Assembly: GCA_018105865.1 (NCBI GenBank)
Contig: CM030837.1
Coordinates: forward strand, 10,154,725-10,218,724
Length of the DNA stretch: 64,000 nucleotides
Direction of reading: 5' to 3'
Origin: Metaphire vulgaris
Lineage: Eukaryota > Annelida > Clitellata > Crassiclitellata > Megascolecidae
Shown here: in pieces, positions 1 to 11,403 of the stretch
Layout of the letters: each line of letters begins with the position of its first letter
Position numbering within the stretch: the first letter of the stretch is position 1
The notes under the pieces: model-generated
Told to the model about the DNA's origin: nothing
Seen by the model: only the letters and a program-made list of their open reading frames with translations
The model's database searches: none
Translations under genes and position numbers: made by a program

Positions 1-300
1 AACTAGAGTCAGACCAAGCTGCAGTTTACAGTTTCGGCCTAAGCCTAACTTGGGCCGAAACTGCAGTCCTACATTTGGCCGAAGCCGGAGCTAAGCCGAT
101 ACTGTCTGTAATAGATTCGGCCGAAGCGGAAGCCGAAGCTGTCATACGTGCATACGTGCAGTCATACGAGTTAGAGATGTTGGAGCTGATAAATACGCAC
201 ATGATTAACCTTCGTAATGCAACTTGTTTATTTTCCTTGATCTCACAACCCAGGGGCAAATTACCACCCGTGTAATTTGTGTAAATATTGACATAACAGC
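1..300. repeat. TTCGGC/GCCGAA-rich repeat, left copy
   Basis: Positions about 30-150 hold many copies of GCCGAA and its complement TTCGGC (for example GGCCGAAGCCGGAGC and GCCGAAGCGGAAGCC). A similar cluster lies at 2715-2885. No credible gene is seen; the short open frames here are overlapping alanine- and serine-rich artefacts. The paired clusters could be subterminal repeats of one element about 2.9 kb long, but no clear termini or target-site duplication were found. Confidence 0.5.
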
Positions 301-392
301 GTGTAAAAGAAAAGAAGTATTATACAATGACAACAAGAAGTAAGAGCCATATTGGAAAAAAATTCAAATTGTTATGGCTGTCTGAATGTTAC

Positions 393-458
393 TATTCTCC
401 TCCTCCTCCTCCTCTTTTTCTTCTTCTTCTTCTACTTCTCCTTCTTCTTCTTCTTCTT

Positions 459-554
<96 letters not shown>

Positions 555-556
555 TT
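393..556 (+). repeat. Compound microsatellite (TCC)/(TTC)n then (TTA)n
   Basis: A pyrimidine-rich TCC/TTC tract passes directly into about 24 TTA units. The long Leu/Ile, Phe/Leu and Ser/Tyr open frames over it are repeat artefacts in three frames. Confidence 0.97.
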
Positions 557-689
557 ACTCTTATTGCTTCTCTTAGGCTGCCTGTATACTTTATTCGTTG
601 TCTCCCTCTTGCTTTTTTGACCTTATATTTTCCTTGTTATGACCAGATGTGTCTATTTGGCCTACTATTTAGTCTCACATTCACATTGT

Positions 690-740
690 CAGGCACAGTT
701 AGTACATGAGAATTTCTTTTAGTACATGAGAATTTCTTTT
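690..740 (+). repeat. Short tandem duplication
   Basis: The 20-base word AGTACATGAGAATTTCTTTT occurs twice head to tail just upstream of the truncated LINE that begins near 780. It could be part of a target-site or slippage duplication. Confidence 0.8.
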
Positions 741-779
741 CGCTGTGATTGTCACACGCAAAATGCTCGCATTTTTAAG

Positions 780-2027
780 AGACCGTATAGACTTTCCTTA
801 CAAAACGAGTAGAAGCAAAAGCAGAAGCAGTGAAGGGGATCAGTGAAGAACAGTACGGATTCAGGAAAGGCAAAGGTACCAGAGATGCAATAGGAATTCT
901 TAGGGCGCTGGGAGAAAGAAGCATAGAAAGGGGCCTTGAAATCTACATCTGCTTTGTGGATTATGAAAAGGCATTTGATCGAGTGGACTGGATAAAACTC
1001 ATGAGGGCACTCAGAAGAATGGGAATAGACTACAGAGACAGAAAACTCATCGGAAACCTGTACAAAAACCAATCAGTGTATATCCGTGTGGATGGAAAAG
1101 ACTCTGAACCAGGAACTCTGGGAAAGGGGGTGAGACAGGGATGCCCTCTCTCACCGTTGCTGTTCAATATCTACACAGAAGAACTCATAAGAGAAGCATT
1201 TGAGAACATAGAAGATGGAGTAGTGGTGGGTGGAAAAAGAATAAGGGACATAAGATTTGCTGATGACCAGGCAATTATGGCAAACACCAACCATGGATTG
1301 CAGAGGTTGATGGACTCTCTTAATGCAACATCAAAGGATTACGGAATGAAAATCAATTTAAAGAAGACAAAGGCAATGAAAATCAGCAGACACGGTGGAG
1401 AAATGAAAATAATCATTGATGGAGTGGAAGTAGAACAGGTAGAAGAATTCTGCTATCTTGGAAGCCTGCTTGATGAAAACGCAAAGTGTCATAAAGAAAT
1501 AAGGAGACGAATTGCCATGGGGAAAGAAGCCTTTATGAACAGAAGAGAACCACTGAGAAGGAATTTTAACCGAAATCTGAAAAAACGATTGGTCAAAACA
1601 CTCATCTGGCCAGTGACACTCTATGGATCAGAAACTTGGACGTTCAGAAAGGAAGACATAAAGAGATTAGAGGCATTCGAAATGTGGATCTGGCGAAGAA
1701 TGGAAAAAATTAGCTGGACGGAAAAAATAACAAACGAAGAAGTCATGGAGAGGGTAGAAGAGAAGAAAAGCCTAATTAACACTATTCGTACAAGACAAAA
1801 GAAGTGGATAGGTCATGTTCTGAGAGAAGAATCAAACCTACTAAGAGAAGTACTAGAATGGGAAAGCACAGAAAGGGCGACCAAGAACATCGATGCTGGA
1901 GTGGATGTTCGACACCACGGGGAAAAACAAGTATTCAGCCCTAAAGATAAAAGCTCAAGATAGAGAGGAGTGGCGACGCTGGAGTATTGAACCTGTCTTT
2001 GGACAGAGCACCTAAAGAAGAAGAAGA
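780..2027 (+). pseudogene. RTE-like LINE, reverse transcriptase and 3' end (5' truncated)
   Basis: An open frame of about 377 codons (830-1963) encodes a non-LTR reverse transcriptase. Visible motifs are FVDYEKAFDRVDW (motif A, near residue 42), VRQGCPLSPLLFNIYTEEL (motif B, near residue 103) and IRFADD (catalytic FADD box, near residue 142). The thumb and C-terminal part follow, with YGSETWTFRKED and RQKKWIGHVLREE, typical of RTE-like elements. The reading frame extends upstream of the first Met to about 780, so the copy is 5' truncated and lacks the endonuclease. The C-terminus shifts frame near 1890. The 3' end finishes in AAGAAGAAG near 2020. Related copies lie at 54770-55232 (-) and 60270-61185 (-). 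The polymerase core looks undamaged, but without an endonuclease the copy is probably immobile. Confidence 0.9.
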
Positions 2028-2029
2028 TA

Positions 2030-2710
2030 GACTTTCTGTTTTTTTCTTGAGCACATATAACATCGTCCTCTTTTTTGTTCATGTTCTGCTACAGCAGCCC
2101 TGATGTGTCCTGGGAATTGACTTAGGCCTACTCCACAGAACTGCAATGCCTACTTCACTTTAGGTTGATTAGCTATTTGAGGAATCGTTGTTGTTGTCGA
2201 TCGTTGTTGTATCCAATGTTTGCACATTTCTTTGCCAAGTTGTAGAAGAAGATAAACAGCTGTATAGTTTGAACAATTTTATTACTGATATGGCATACCT
2301 TTACATTAGATGGGTATAGATTATAATGCTTTAAACTGATTCAAGTATTATAAGACCAAATATTAATCAGGTTACTTGAACCGAAAGTGAATCTGTCACT
2401 AAGCAGTAGTTGAGCGTTGGAACAAAACGACTCAAAGCATTGGAATCGGGAATATAAATTGATTAAATAAGATTATTTATGAAAGTCACTTCATTTGAAC
2501 AATCCGCTGTAAACCCATCACATCCCCCTAATCCCCATATTGGATCCAATAAATTTATGATCTATACTAACTATCAAAAGCATATGCTACAATGGCTCTA
2601 TTGATCCTTATTCGTTAGGCTACTTATTCTAAAGAGTAAGCCTATACGTACACCTCGTAATCAAGATTATTTACTTGATAACAACCAATACTTTTACAGT
2701 CATCAATTGA
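2030..2710. other. AT-rich sequence without recognisable genes
   Basis: No convincing open frame, RNA gene or repeat termini were seen. The sequence is AT-rich and unremarkable apart from a short GTTGTTGT run near 2190. Confidence 0.5.
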
Positions 2711-2714
2711 CGCT

Positions 2715-2885
2715 TGAAAGTTTCGGCGTATAGCCTAAGCCGAAGCCGAATTATGAAATTATTATGAAAGCGATTAGGCCGTAGCCGAATGTTGGCCGAA
2801 TCTGACAGATTCTTTAGATTCGGCGCCCAGAATCTGACAGATTCTTTAGATTCGGTGCCAAAGCCGAACTTCGGTCTGTCTCTAT
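2715..2885. repeat. GCCGAA-rich repeat, right copy, with internal 32-bp duplication
   Basis: This carries the same GCCGAA/TTCGGC words as 30-150. A segment containing CTGACAGATTCTTTAGATTC is tandemly duplicated (about 2802-2863) with a period near 32. Confidence 0.6.
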
Positions 2886-2963
2886 GTTCAACAAATCGTA
2901 CAAATGACATTTGTTAAATCGCCCAAGACTTTGGCCTCGGCCACGGCGTTGCATAAGTTGTCT

Positions 2964-3163
<200 letters not shown>

Positions 3164-3346
3164 GAACATGGTGGATCAGATGATGACATCAAACGAAGAA
3201 TTGGTCTTGCTTGCGATGACTTGTGCAGCCTTCTACCATTATGGAGATCCAAGGCTATGACGTGTATAGCTCGGAGACCTTGACTGTGGCGGCAGAAACA
3301 CAATGGAAGCTGCGATCATACGAAATCAGCTGTCTTTGAAAAATTA
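3164..3346 (+). pseudogene. RTE-like LINE relic (thumb region)
   Basis: Conceptual translation gives SDDDIKRRIGLA followed by a WRSKA word and, after a frame change, SSETLTVAAETQWKLRSYEI. These match the EIKRRI and CETWTL regions of the RTE-like copies elsewhere in this window. It is cut by the left end of the CACTGGTCAACAA transposon at 3347. Confidence 0.65.
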
Positions 3347-5752
3347 CACTGGTCAACAAATTTTATGCAAGTTTTTGTTTCCTCTACAAATTTTGGTGAA
3401 ACTAATAGATTTTGACTTGCTGAACACAAATATGTAATTAGAATTTCTGTATCACGTAAGGTTTTTAAGAAATCGACAATTTAGCATTTAGTATTGTAAC
3501 GTCTTCTGCAACATAATCCTACAGAAGGATCTAGGCAATAATGACAAGACATGAGAAAATTAGAAATGTTTTGCTGTAGATTTTCGTTTGTAGTCACTGT
3601 CCTGTGCTTCACGTATCAATGACCAACAGTAGTCTCCGAGGATAGACGGACTCCACTTTCCCTGGTAGCGTTTCTCGATGCTGGCAATGACTTTGTGAAA
3701 TCTTTCACCATGTTCATCACTGACGGCGCCGAGATTGTCCGGGAAGAAGTCCAAGTGAGAATGAAGGAAGTGTATCTTCAGTGACATGTTGCATTTCATT
3801 GCCTTGTAAGCTTGTAGCAGATTTCCAACTTGTTCAACATAGTTTGGCGCCTTGTAGTTGCCCAGAAAGTTAGCAACAACATCCCTGAAGGCTGTCCAGG
3901 CAACATGCTCGGCACCCTGCAGAAGGCCCTCAAAGTGACTGTCCTTGAGCATCTCTCGAATCTGTGGGCCAACAAAAACGCCTTCTTTTATTTAAGCATC
4001 ACTGGTGCGTGGAAACCTCTGTCGTAAGTATGTAAAGGCTTCACTTTCTTTGTTCATTGCTTTGACAAACTTTTTCATTAACCCAAGTTTGATGTGCAAA
4101 GGTGGGAGATAAATGTTCTTCGGATCAACGAGAGGATCATGTTTAACGTTCTTCTGTCCTGGAACCAAGTCCCTGCGAGGTGGCCAGACCTTTCTCACAT
4201 ACTGTAATGTGAATCTCTAGCTCGGCTGTCCCACTCGCAAAGAAAGCAGCAGTACTTGGTGTAGCCTAGCTGCAGACCGAGTAGAATTGCAACAACTTTC
4301 AGATCTCCACATATATTCCAGTTGTATGTCGAGTATTCTATGTGTTTCAATAGCAGCTGCATGTTCTCATATGTTTCCTTAATGTAAGCAGCATGTCCAA
4401 TGGGTACTGAAGGGTATGAATTGCCATTGTGCAGCAAAACAGCCTTTAAACTTAACAGCGAAGAGTCAACAAAAAGTCGCCATTCGGATGGATTGTGCTT
4501 ACAGCCGAAAGCAGAAAGCAATCCATCAATGTCAATGCAAAAAATAAAAAATAAGACTGTCATTTTTTTGAAGAATGGAGTCAAGCCTTCATGCCGTTTA
4601 CGAAATTTGTGTACCTGGAAAGATCAGATTTCATTCTTGCAACCTAGATCCAAGTAATTCTGCTTGATTTTTTGACAAATCTAAGTCTCTGACCAGATCA
4701 TTGAGCTCTGCCTGAGAAATCAAATGAGGATTGCTGGATGTCGATGGCTCAAACTCTGGGTCTTCCGTAGCTGAATCATCAACTATCTGCACTGCAGCAT
4801 TTCATCTGTCTCTGCATGCTCGTCCTCATCCTGCAGTGTCCAAAACTCGGGGGGTTTGCAACAGGAAGACTCTCGTCGTGTGGAACTGGTCTCATTGCCG
4901 AGGCAAGGTTAGGATACTCAATAGACTTCCTATTCTTTGAAGAAAATCCTGTAACGTTCGTCATGCAGAAATAGCAATCCGTTACATGATTATTCTGCTC
5001 CCTCCATATCACTGGTATGGCGAATGGCATGAATGGACGCTTACCCAAGCTCAAGCCCAAGCCAAGCTCGCAGACTGGCAGCACAAGATGAACAACATAT
5101 ATGAGGTGCACATACTTTGTCCTGGTCGCCAATTTTGCACCCAAAGTATAACTCATATCCTTTCTTTATGATTGCTGTCATACTCCGCTTCTGTGATTTC
5201 AACGTCAACTCTCCACAGATGTAGCAGAACGTGTCACTGCTATTGCGACATCGACTCGACATTTCAGAAACTTGAATTAAATTTGTTATTATATTCAATT
5301 CACAGCCTTTAACTAAACAGTTATATCTCATCAAATAGAAAGACTGCAGCTGCTTCCTAGTGCTGCTTGGTATTTATATAGGACTGCGTAACCATAGCAA
5401 CAATACATGCTAGGCATGTATTCTTGAAGACAGGCTTGGGCGCGTCTGGGCATGTCTGGACATGCCTAATTATACTAATTTTCAAAATCCATGTAGTTAA
5501 GTGAGCCAGCAGTGCATATTACATCTGTTATGGCGGTCACATAAGATTCTTGCCTAACCTGAATACCCACAACTCAGATAACTCTCGAAAACCACGATTT
5601 TAAAATTTTTATAATTTAAAAATTTAAAATGAGCTTTTTCTCAAAAAACTTACGTGATAGGAAAATCTCAAAATTATTCCTGTAATCAGCATGACAAAAT
5701 CTACCTGGAACACCAGAAATTGCACAGGAAACAACAACCTTGTTGACCAGTG
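3347..5752 (-). mobile_element. DNA transposon with CACTGGTCAACAA inverted termini, copy 1
   Basis: The left end reads CACTGGTCAACAA and the right end reads TTGTTGACCAGTG, a perfect 13-bp terminal inverted repeat. The word GTTTCCT follows it on both sides. TTA lies immediately outside both ends (left AAATTA, right TTACAGG), compatible with a 3-bp target-site duplication. The interior carries one long protein frame on the - strand (see 3560-5334). Two more copies occur at 14380-15944 and 26686-28123. The CACTG start recalls CACTA/Chapaev-type (CMC) elements, but the superfamily is not settled. Left flank is an RTE thumb relic, right flank an RTE linker region. Confidence 0.85.
3560..5334 (-). 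pseudogene. Conserved cysteine-rich, possible DDE-type transposase (frameshifted)
   Basis: The - strand encodes one protein of about 590 residues in at least four frame pieces: 5334-5041, 5156-4779, 4584-4195, then 4198-3992 and 3952-3560. The N-terminal part has zinc-ligand-like clusters: CYICGEL, CAPHICCSSC and TDCYFCMTNVTGF. The middle has EWRLFVDSS with a following LKAVLLHNG strand, then ICGDLKVVAILLGLQLGYTK and CCFLCEWDSRARDSHY. The C-terminal part has HFLHSHLDFFPDNLGAVSDE and HGERFHKVIASIEKRYQGKW. Comparison with copy 2 shows a 5-bp insertion near 4200 that breaks this copy. I recognise it as an uncharacterised family found in many arthropod and other invertebrate genomes. Its place between inverted termini, and the Asp (VDSS), Asp (CGDLK), Glu (EKRY) order, suggest an RNase-H-fold transposase; that assignment is inference. 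Confidence 0.7.
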
Positions 5753-7061
5753 TTACAGGCGTTTCTAAAAGAGATCGGAAAAGAAATGATGACATAAAGA
5801 TGACTGTAATCAAGGAAGATATCGTTGATAGAATCCAGATGAAACGACTTTGAGAAGAAAGAAAAATACTCAGAAAGAGGATTGGAGCAGAAAATACGGC
5901 CGAGTATAAAATAATGTGTAAAGTTGTAAAGAAGAGTGCAAGATCAGACAAAAGAAATTGGATAGAGGAGCAATGTGATGCAATAAATTAAACAATTGGA
6001 AGCAACAGAACAAGAGAAGTATTCAACTTCAAGCCAATAAAGAGACTTAAAGGAGATTTCAAATCATTGCCAAGAAACATTAAAGACAAAGCAGGGAAAT
6101 TACTTAAAGAAGATAGTCCATCGATAGCGATAGTATCGACTGATCGATAGATCAGTCCATCCAAAAGATGGACTGAATACATCAGAAAACTATACGCAGA
6201 CACCAACGAATATGGAAGCAACATCTTGGATGCGTTAAAGTCAAGAGATCATCAGAATATGATAATAAACGTGGAATCTTGAAGGCTAAAGCAGAAAGAG
6301 AAGAGCAATAAAGAGACTAAGAAATAACAAAAATTGTGGCATTTATGGAATTCCAACAGAACTGATAAAAGCAGGTGGACCCCATATTTTTGAAGAAGTG
6401 TTAAAAATCTTCAGCACAATTTGGGAAACCTGGAAATGGCAAGAGAATGGTGCAAATCCATCTTAATAGCATTACCGAAAAAAAGAATTAATGAAATGTG
6501 AAATTGCAGAACAATAGCCCTCATCTCCCACCTATGCAAAATAATGTTGAATATCATACAGAGGAGTTAAGAGGTGCAATCGATGAGGACTTGAATGAGG
6601 TTTCAAGAAAGAGCGTAGTACAATCCAACAGATTAGATTGATAGCTAGAGAAGCGTTAGGCAAATCAAAGAGTCTGTATCATTGCTTCATCGATTTTAAA
6701 AAGGCACTTGATTCGATATGGCATGAAGGTCTGTGACTCACTGACATGTTTAGGAACGCCATAAAAACTTATTTGAACCATAAGAAGTTTGTATGATATG
6801 TCAGAAATGGTAGTTTAAAACAACAAAGACTGAGTGAATGGGTGAAGCTGGCAGTTAGCTGGCAGTTAGCTGGCAGTTAGCTGGCAGTCGGCAACGAGAC
6901 CCGATCTCACCTCATCGCCATCTTAGAAATCATTTTAGAGAAACTGGAGGCCAAAACACAAGGAGGTGTCATGATTCAGGGGCAGCAAATTAAAGATCTT
7001 CGATTTGCTGATGACATTGATCTGATGGCTGAGAGTGAGGAAAACTTGCGGAAGCAACTCA

Positions 7062-7065
<4 letters not shown>
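5753..7065 (+). pseudogene. RTE-like LINE, linker and RT (5' part of an interrupted copy)
   Basis: Conceptual translation shows a degraded RTE-like linker (AEYKIMCKVVKKSARSDKRN, then KRWTEYIRKLYADTNEYGSN), an RT N-terminal region (NCGIYGIPTELIKAGG), CFIDFKKALDSIWHEGL as motif A and IKDLRFADDIDLMAESEENL as motif C. There are many stops and frameshifts. The frame breaks at about 7062 in the (ATT)n tail of an antisense LINE and appears to resume at 9406 with INRSKTKLMVMGNNNG. This is one LINE split by another. A triple GCAGTTAGCT tandem lies near 6851-6885. Confidence 0.8.
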
Positions 7066-7284
<219 letters not shown>

Positions 7285-7319
7285 ACGTACTGATTAATGT
7301 GGTAACTCGTCCTAAAAGA

Positions 7320-9405
7320 ACTGCGTGAACACATACAAAAACACAAGAAATCACAAGTAGCTCCTGCGAAAAAGCCAGGTTTTAAGCTTCTCTTTGAAGG
7401 TGTTGAGAGAAGGAGAGAGCTGCACAAATGGAGGCAGACAGTTCCACGCTCTCGACGCGGCCACAGGGAACGCACGATCACCGACAGTTCGAAGGCGCAT
7501 CCTAGGAACGACCAGTGAGGTGGAACGGGCGGATCTCAAGCGTTGCCGACCTTCCAAGTTAGCTACTCGTACCAGTTCAGTCGCCAGGTATGCAGGGCCG
7601 ACACCATTCAGGCATCGGTAGGCTAGTAACGCGAGCTTTAAGTGGATTCTTTCTGGCGCTGATAGCCAGTGCAAATCACGAAGCGATGGAGTTACGTGTT
7701 CACCTGGTGGAATATGGCAGATCATACGAGCAGCAGCGTTAAGAACGGACCGAAGACGATTGAGAAGGTATTTCCGTATTCCGGCGAGAGTAGCATTGCC
7801 ATAATCTAATTTGGTCAACACCAGAGTGGAGACCAGTGTTTTGAGTGCAGTGGCTGACACTGAGCGACGAATACTTCTAATCAGCCTGAGGGCATTGAAG
7901 CATCCAGCCACAGTCTTTGAAACGTGTGACCTCATTGATACGGTGCTATCCAGGAATATCCCGAGGTTCCGTACCGACGACACCGGCTGCACATCAATTC
8001 CATCGATAAGTATGCAGGTAGACGGTATCAAATGTTTCTGTCTTTCAGCAGCCAAACCAAAGGACCTCGGTCTTAGCAGCATTGAGCTGTAACCGATGCG
8101 ACTTCAGCCACTTGGACAACTCTGTCAAGCACAGCGTGATTCTCTGCTGGAGCAGTTCGGTTGTCGCAGGGGAACAGCTCCCGTATACCTGTGTATCATC
8201 TGCATAGAGATGAGCATACAATCCAAACCGCTGAACGATGCTCACTATGTCAGCAATGTAGAGCACGAAAAGAATAGGTACCAGGACGGACCCCTGTGGA
8301 ACCCCGCGCAATACCTGGTTCAGCGGCGTAGCAGAGTTGGCGCAGCGTACGTGCTGCGTGCGATTCGATAGGTAGGCAATTCGGACATCTCGGTGAAGAA
8401 GAGTTGCGTGATCGCGCTAGAACCAGGTCTATAGACCACGGCCAGCACGCACGACTCCACGGATAAAACACGAGCACTCACCAGCTCGAAGGTTTGGAAC
8501 TGTCGTGAGGACTTCAGTGTAGTCAGTCGAATGCCAGGGACAGCACAGATGGCTACGCCGCCGTGGTTCGTGGTAAGGCAGTCGCTGTTATCATGGGTAC
8601 GAGGGCGTGCCCTCTCAACCACTTGATAGCCGTCTAGAAGAAATTGCCCTATACAAGCAGAGTTCTCATCGTGCCACGTCTCACAAAGGCCGATGACCTT
8701 CAGCGAGTGACTCTGGCAGACTTCTTGTAGATCGTACAGCTTATTGTTCATCGAACGTATATTCAGAAGTCCGAAGGAGATTGTACTGCCCACGGCTTCG
8801 GTGTGTCGGAGAGTACGAACAGGCAGAATATATGGCGGACGCCGGGCTGTCGACGAAGGTAGTCTATCACAGTTGAAGTCAGTGTAGATAAAAGCACCAT
8901 TCTCGATCGGCACCAACTTCGGTCGGAAATGTCTCCGGCCTGATCTCTTTACCGCGGTAATGACGAACTCGACGCTGGGTCTCACAGAGTCTAAGAATTC
9001 CGAATTCAGACAGTAAATCGACAATGCGAGGTGCAGGACGATCACCGCGAGAACAAGCCAGCAGCTCTGTCGACGAATAACGTAACGTTCGCATAATTTC
9101 AACTCTGTAGTTAAGACAAGAAACGTAGCGAAGAAAACAAACAAGCAGCAGCCATATTGATCAACGGTAATTAAAATCATAACGGTGTTGATGCAGAGAT
9201 CGTTCCATTACTGCAAAAATTCCCCGTAAACACTCGAATTAGAGTGAAACTGACGCTAGTATCGAAATTACTGTCGAACTTTACGAAATGTGGTGAATCA
9301 CGAAAAGCCTAACAAGAGAATAGTCCGATAAAATAACAGTAAATCGCACGATCGGAGTTTCTTGGCAGCCACACGCGGCGCCACCTACCGACTTTTGTAT
9401 ACCAA
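7320..9405 (-). pseudogene. L2/CR1-like LINE with internal deletion
   Basis: On the - strand, 9180-8320 encodes an apurinic-type endonuclease domain (LLNIRSMNNKLYDLQEVC, VIGLCETWHDENS, NHGGVAICAVPGIRL, LAVVYRPGSS). It then jumps to the late RT: RGVPQGSVL, LYADDTQVYG with catalytic YADD, LQLNAAKTEVLWFG (8311-8045). The thumb and C-terminal region follow (8082-7351) with VLNAAARMICHIPPGEHVTP, DLHWLSAPERI and GDRAFPVAASRAWNCLPP. The early RT and the end of the endonuclease are missing, so the copy is internally deleted. The 5' untranslated part (9180-9405) recurs at 17336-17480 and 17728-17890. It is inserted in antisense into an RTE-like LINE. Confidence 0.88.
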
Positions 9406-9716
9406 ACCAGCAAAGAATATGGATGACGCATTAACAGAAGCAAAACAAAACTGATGGTTATGGGAAACAACAATGGAGTTAAATTACATGTTGATGGCGA
9501 AAAGTGGGAATGTGTTGATCAGTTTATTTACTTGGAAAGTCTAATAACCGAAGATAATGACTGCAGCAGGGAGATAAGAAGACGGATTGGAATTGCAAGC
9601 AGTACTTTTTGCCAATTTAAACCTGGAAAAGTCAAAACAGCAGCAGATTCAGCACAGACACTAAATTTCGAATTATGGACACATGTGATATCTGCCTTAC
9701 TGTGTGCATGTTAGAC
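9406..9716 (+). pseudogene. RTE-like LINE, 3' continuation of the interrupted copy
   Basis: The frame reads INRSKTKLMVMGNNNG, VKLHVDGEKWECVDQFIYL and DNDCSREIRRRIGIASSTF. These are the regions that follow FADD in RTE-like elements and match 1370-1520. It continues the copy broken at 7062 and ends at a CA/GT microsatellite. Confidence 0.75.
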
Positions 9717-9736
9717 AACAAGACAGATTAAAACTG

Positions 9737-9738
<2 letters not shown>

Positions 9739-9822
<84 letters not shown>
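9739..9822. repeat. Palindromic (CA)n(GT)n microsatellite
   Basis: About 25 CA units are followed without spacer by about 17 GT units, so the array is self-complementary around the centre CACAGTGTG and could extrude as a hairpin or cruciform. Confidence 0.95.
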
Positions 9823-9825
<3 letters not shown>

Positions 9826-9910
9826 GCTACGTGACTAGTGACTACATCATGTTGACAAGTGACTTCCGACTGTTGCATTCCGGAAAATATTTTTTTACAA
9901 AAAGCCCTGT

Positions 9911-9917
9911 ATGTATG

Positions 9918-9983
<66 letters not shown>
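9911..9983. repeat. (TA)n microsatellite
   Basis: A TGTATGTA lead-in is followed by about 30 TA units. Confidence 0.97.
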
Positions 9984-9987
<4 letters not shown>

Positions 9988-9999
9988 CCAAGGTCAGTG

Positions 10000-10660
10000 G
10001 AAATTGACTATGTACTTTACAATGTCAATATCGTGATGGAGAAATCTGATATTCAGCGTATACAAATCTTGTAGTTTCACTAAAGATTGTAGAGTAAACG
10101 AAAACTAAAAAAATAGTAGTGTATTTCAAATATAATTAAAAATTTTGTTTAAACATTGCGGCATTTTTTGGGATAAGAGAATAAGCTATAATTACAACTT
10201 TTTTTGTTTTTGCTTTATAGCAACCAGAGACGTCAACTTATAAATCGCCTGGTGGATTTATCCCTGCTTACTGCTGCAGTAAGTTAATTTTATGAATCGA
10301 TAAGCCGCCGACAATTTATTTGCTATTTATGATGCCAGCAAAGCCGAAGGTTACTTTTCTTCTGTCATTGATTTACACGAGTCACGAGAAATCTGCTTTG
10401 CTATCAATCCTATAGGCAATTCCAGTTGCGACACTTTGCATCGTAATATCATGCCACGTCTCGCTTTGTGGCTGTAAACTTTTGAACTGGCTGCAGTTAT
10501 ATCTTTGATTGCTATTTCTGCAGCTTGTGCATGGCACGGTATATGAGGTAGTAGGCCTATACTTGGTTCGTCAGAAGTAAGCTGCTCATGAGCTGGATAT
10601 CTGGACTTAAATCACGCCCTTCTTGCACTGCTAATCAAGCCTTTCGGAAATAGAGCTGAT
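10000..10660. other. Unannotated AT-rich sequence
   Basis: No convincing coding or repeat structure was seen, although the last part may belong to the relic that follows on the - strand. Confidence 0.4.
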
Positions 10661-11310
10661 CACAATTTCGGTCTGTTTCTAATATTTTCATCAACATTCA
10701 AACCCTTTCCTGAAACGGGTAAGAAGTTAGCTATAGGCAGGTCTTTTGCAGCATAGTCAAGAACTGATGCATCTAGTGATGCAAAGTACTTTCTAAAAGG
10801 AAGTTCATTAAAATGCAGCATGCACACAAGCCACTGGAAGGACCTTCCTGAACTCTTCCAACCTTCAGATGATTCTATTAATTTTTCCAGTATTATTATT
10901 TGTACCATCGCATGCTAAAAGCTGAGAGGCTTTCTGTTGGATCTGTATCATTTATAATAGAATCTCATTAGCAACATCTTCTGATTTACTACTGCTAGGT
11001 ACAACATGATCTATATAGTGATCTCCTGGAAAAAATACAATGATATAGTGTTCTTCCTTTATAGTCCTTCGGGACCCTTAACCATTTACCCACGTAACAT
11101 CCTGCTTTCCATCAAAACCAATTCATTGTAGTTTCTGCTTCGCATCATTATGCTCAACATTAACATTCTTTCTCAAAAAATCCTTTGGCGTCGCAACTTG
11201 AGCCACTGTTGCTGGAGACAACATGTTAAAGTCTTTAATAACTTCATTAGCAATAAGGCATGCATCGCGGTCACTTATTTTGTCAACTTATTTTGCCGCG
11301 ACCAACTGAT
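10660..11310 (-). pseudogene. Relic of a multi-copy invertebrate protein family
   Basis: The - strand conceptual translation, across one frameshift and several stops, reads KISDRDACLIANEVIKDFN, FDGKQDVTWVNG, KEEHYIIVFFPGDHYIDHV, SEDVANEILL, LLACDGTNNNTG, then RSFQWLVCMLHFNELPFRKY in a second frame (10908-10660). The motif order resembles an uncharacterised family I recall as multi-copy in arthropod genomes, possibly another transposase-derived family. I cannot name its function. It is plainly non-functional here. Confidence 0.5.
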
Positions 11311-11403
11311 TTCCAGCCTTTTCCAGCCTTGAGGTTCCAACAGTATGCTTTAAAAACATCCCCACCCATAGGAATTTGTCGCTTAGGAAATTCTACTGCT
11401 GGT

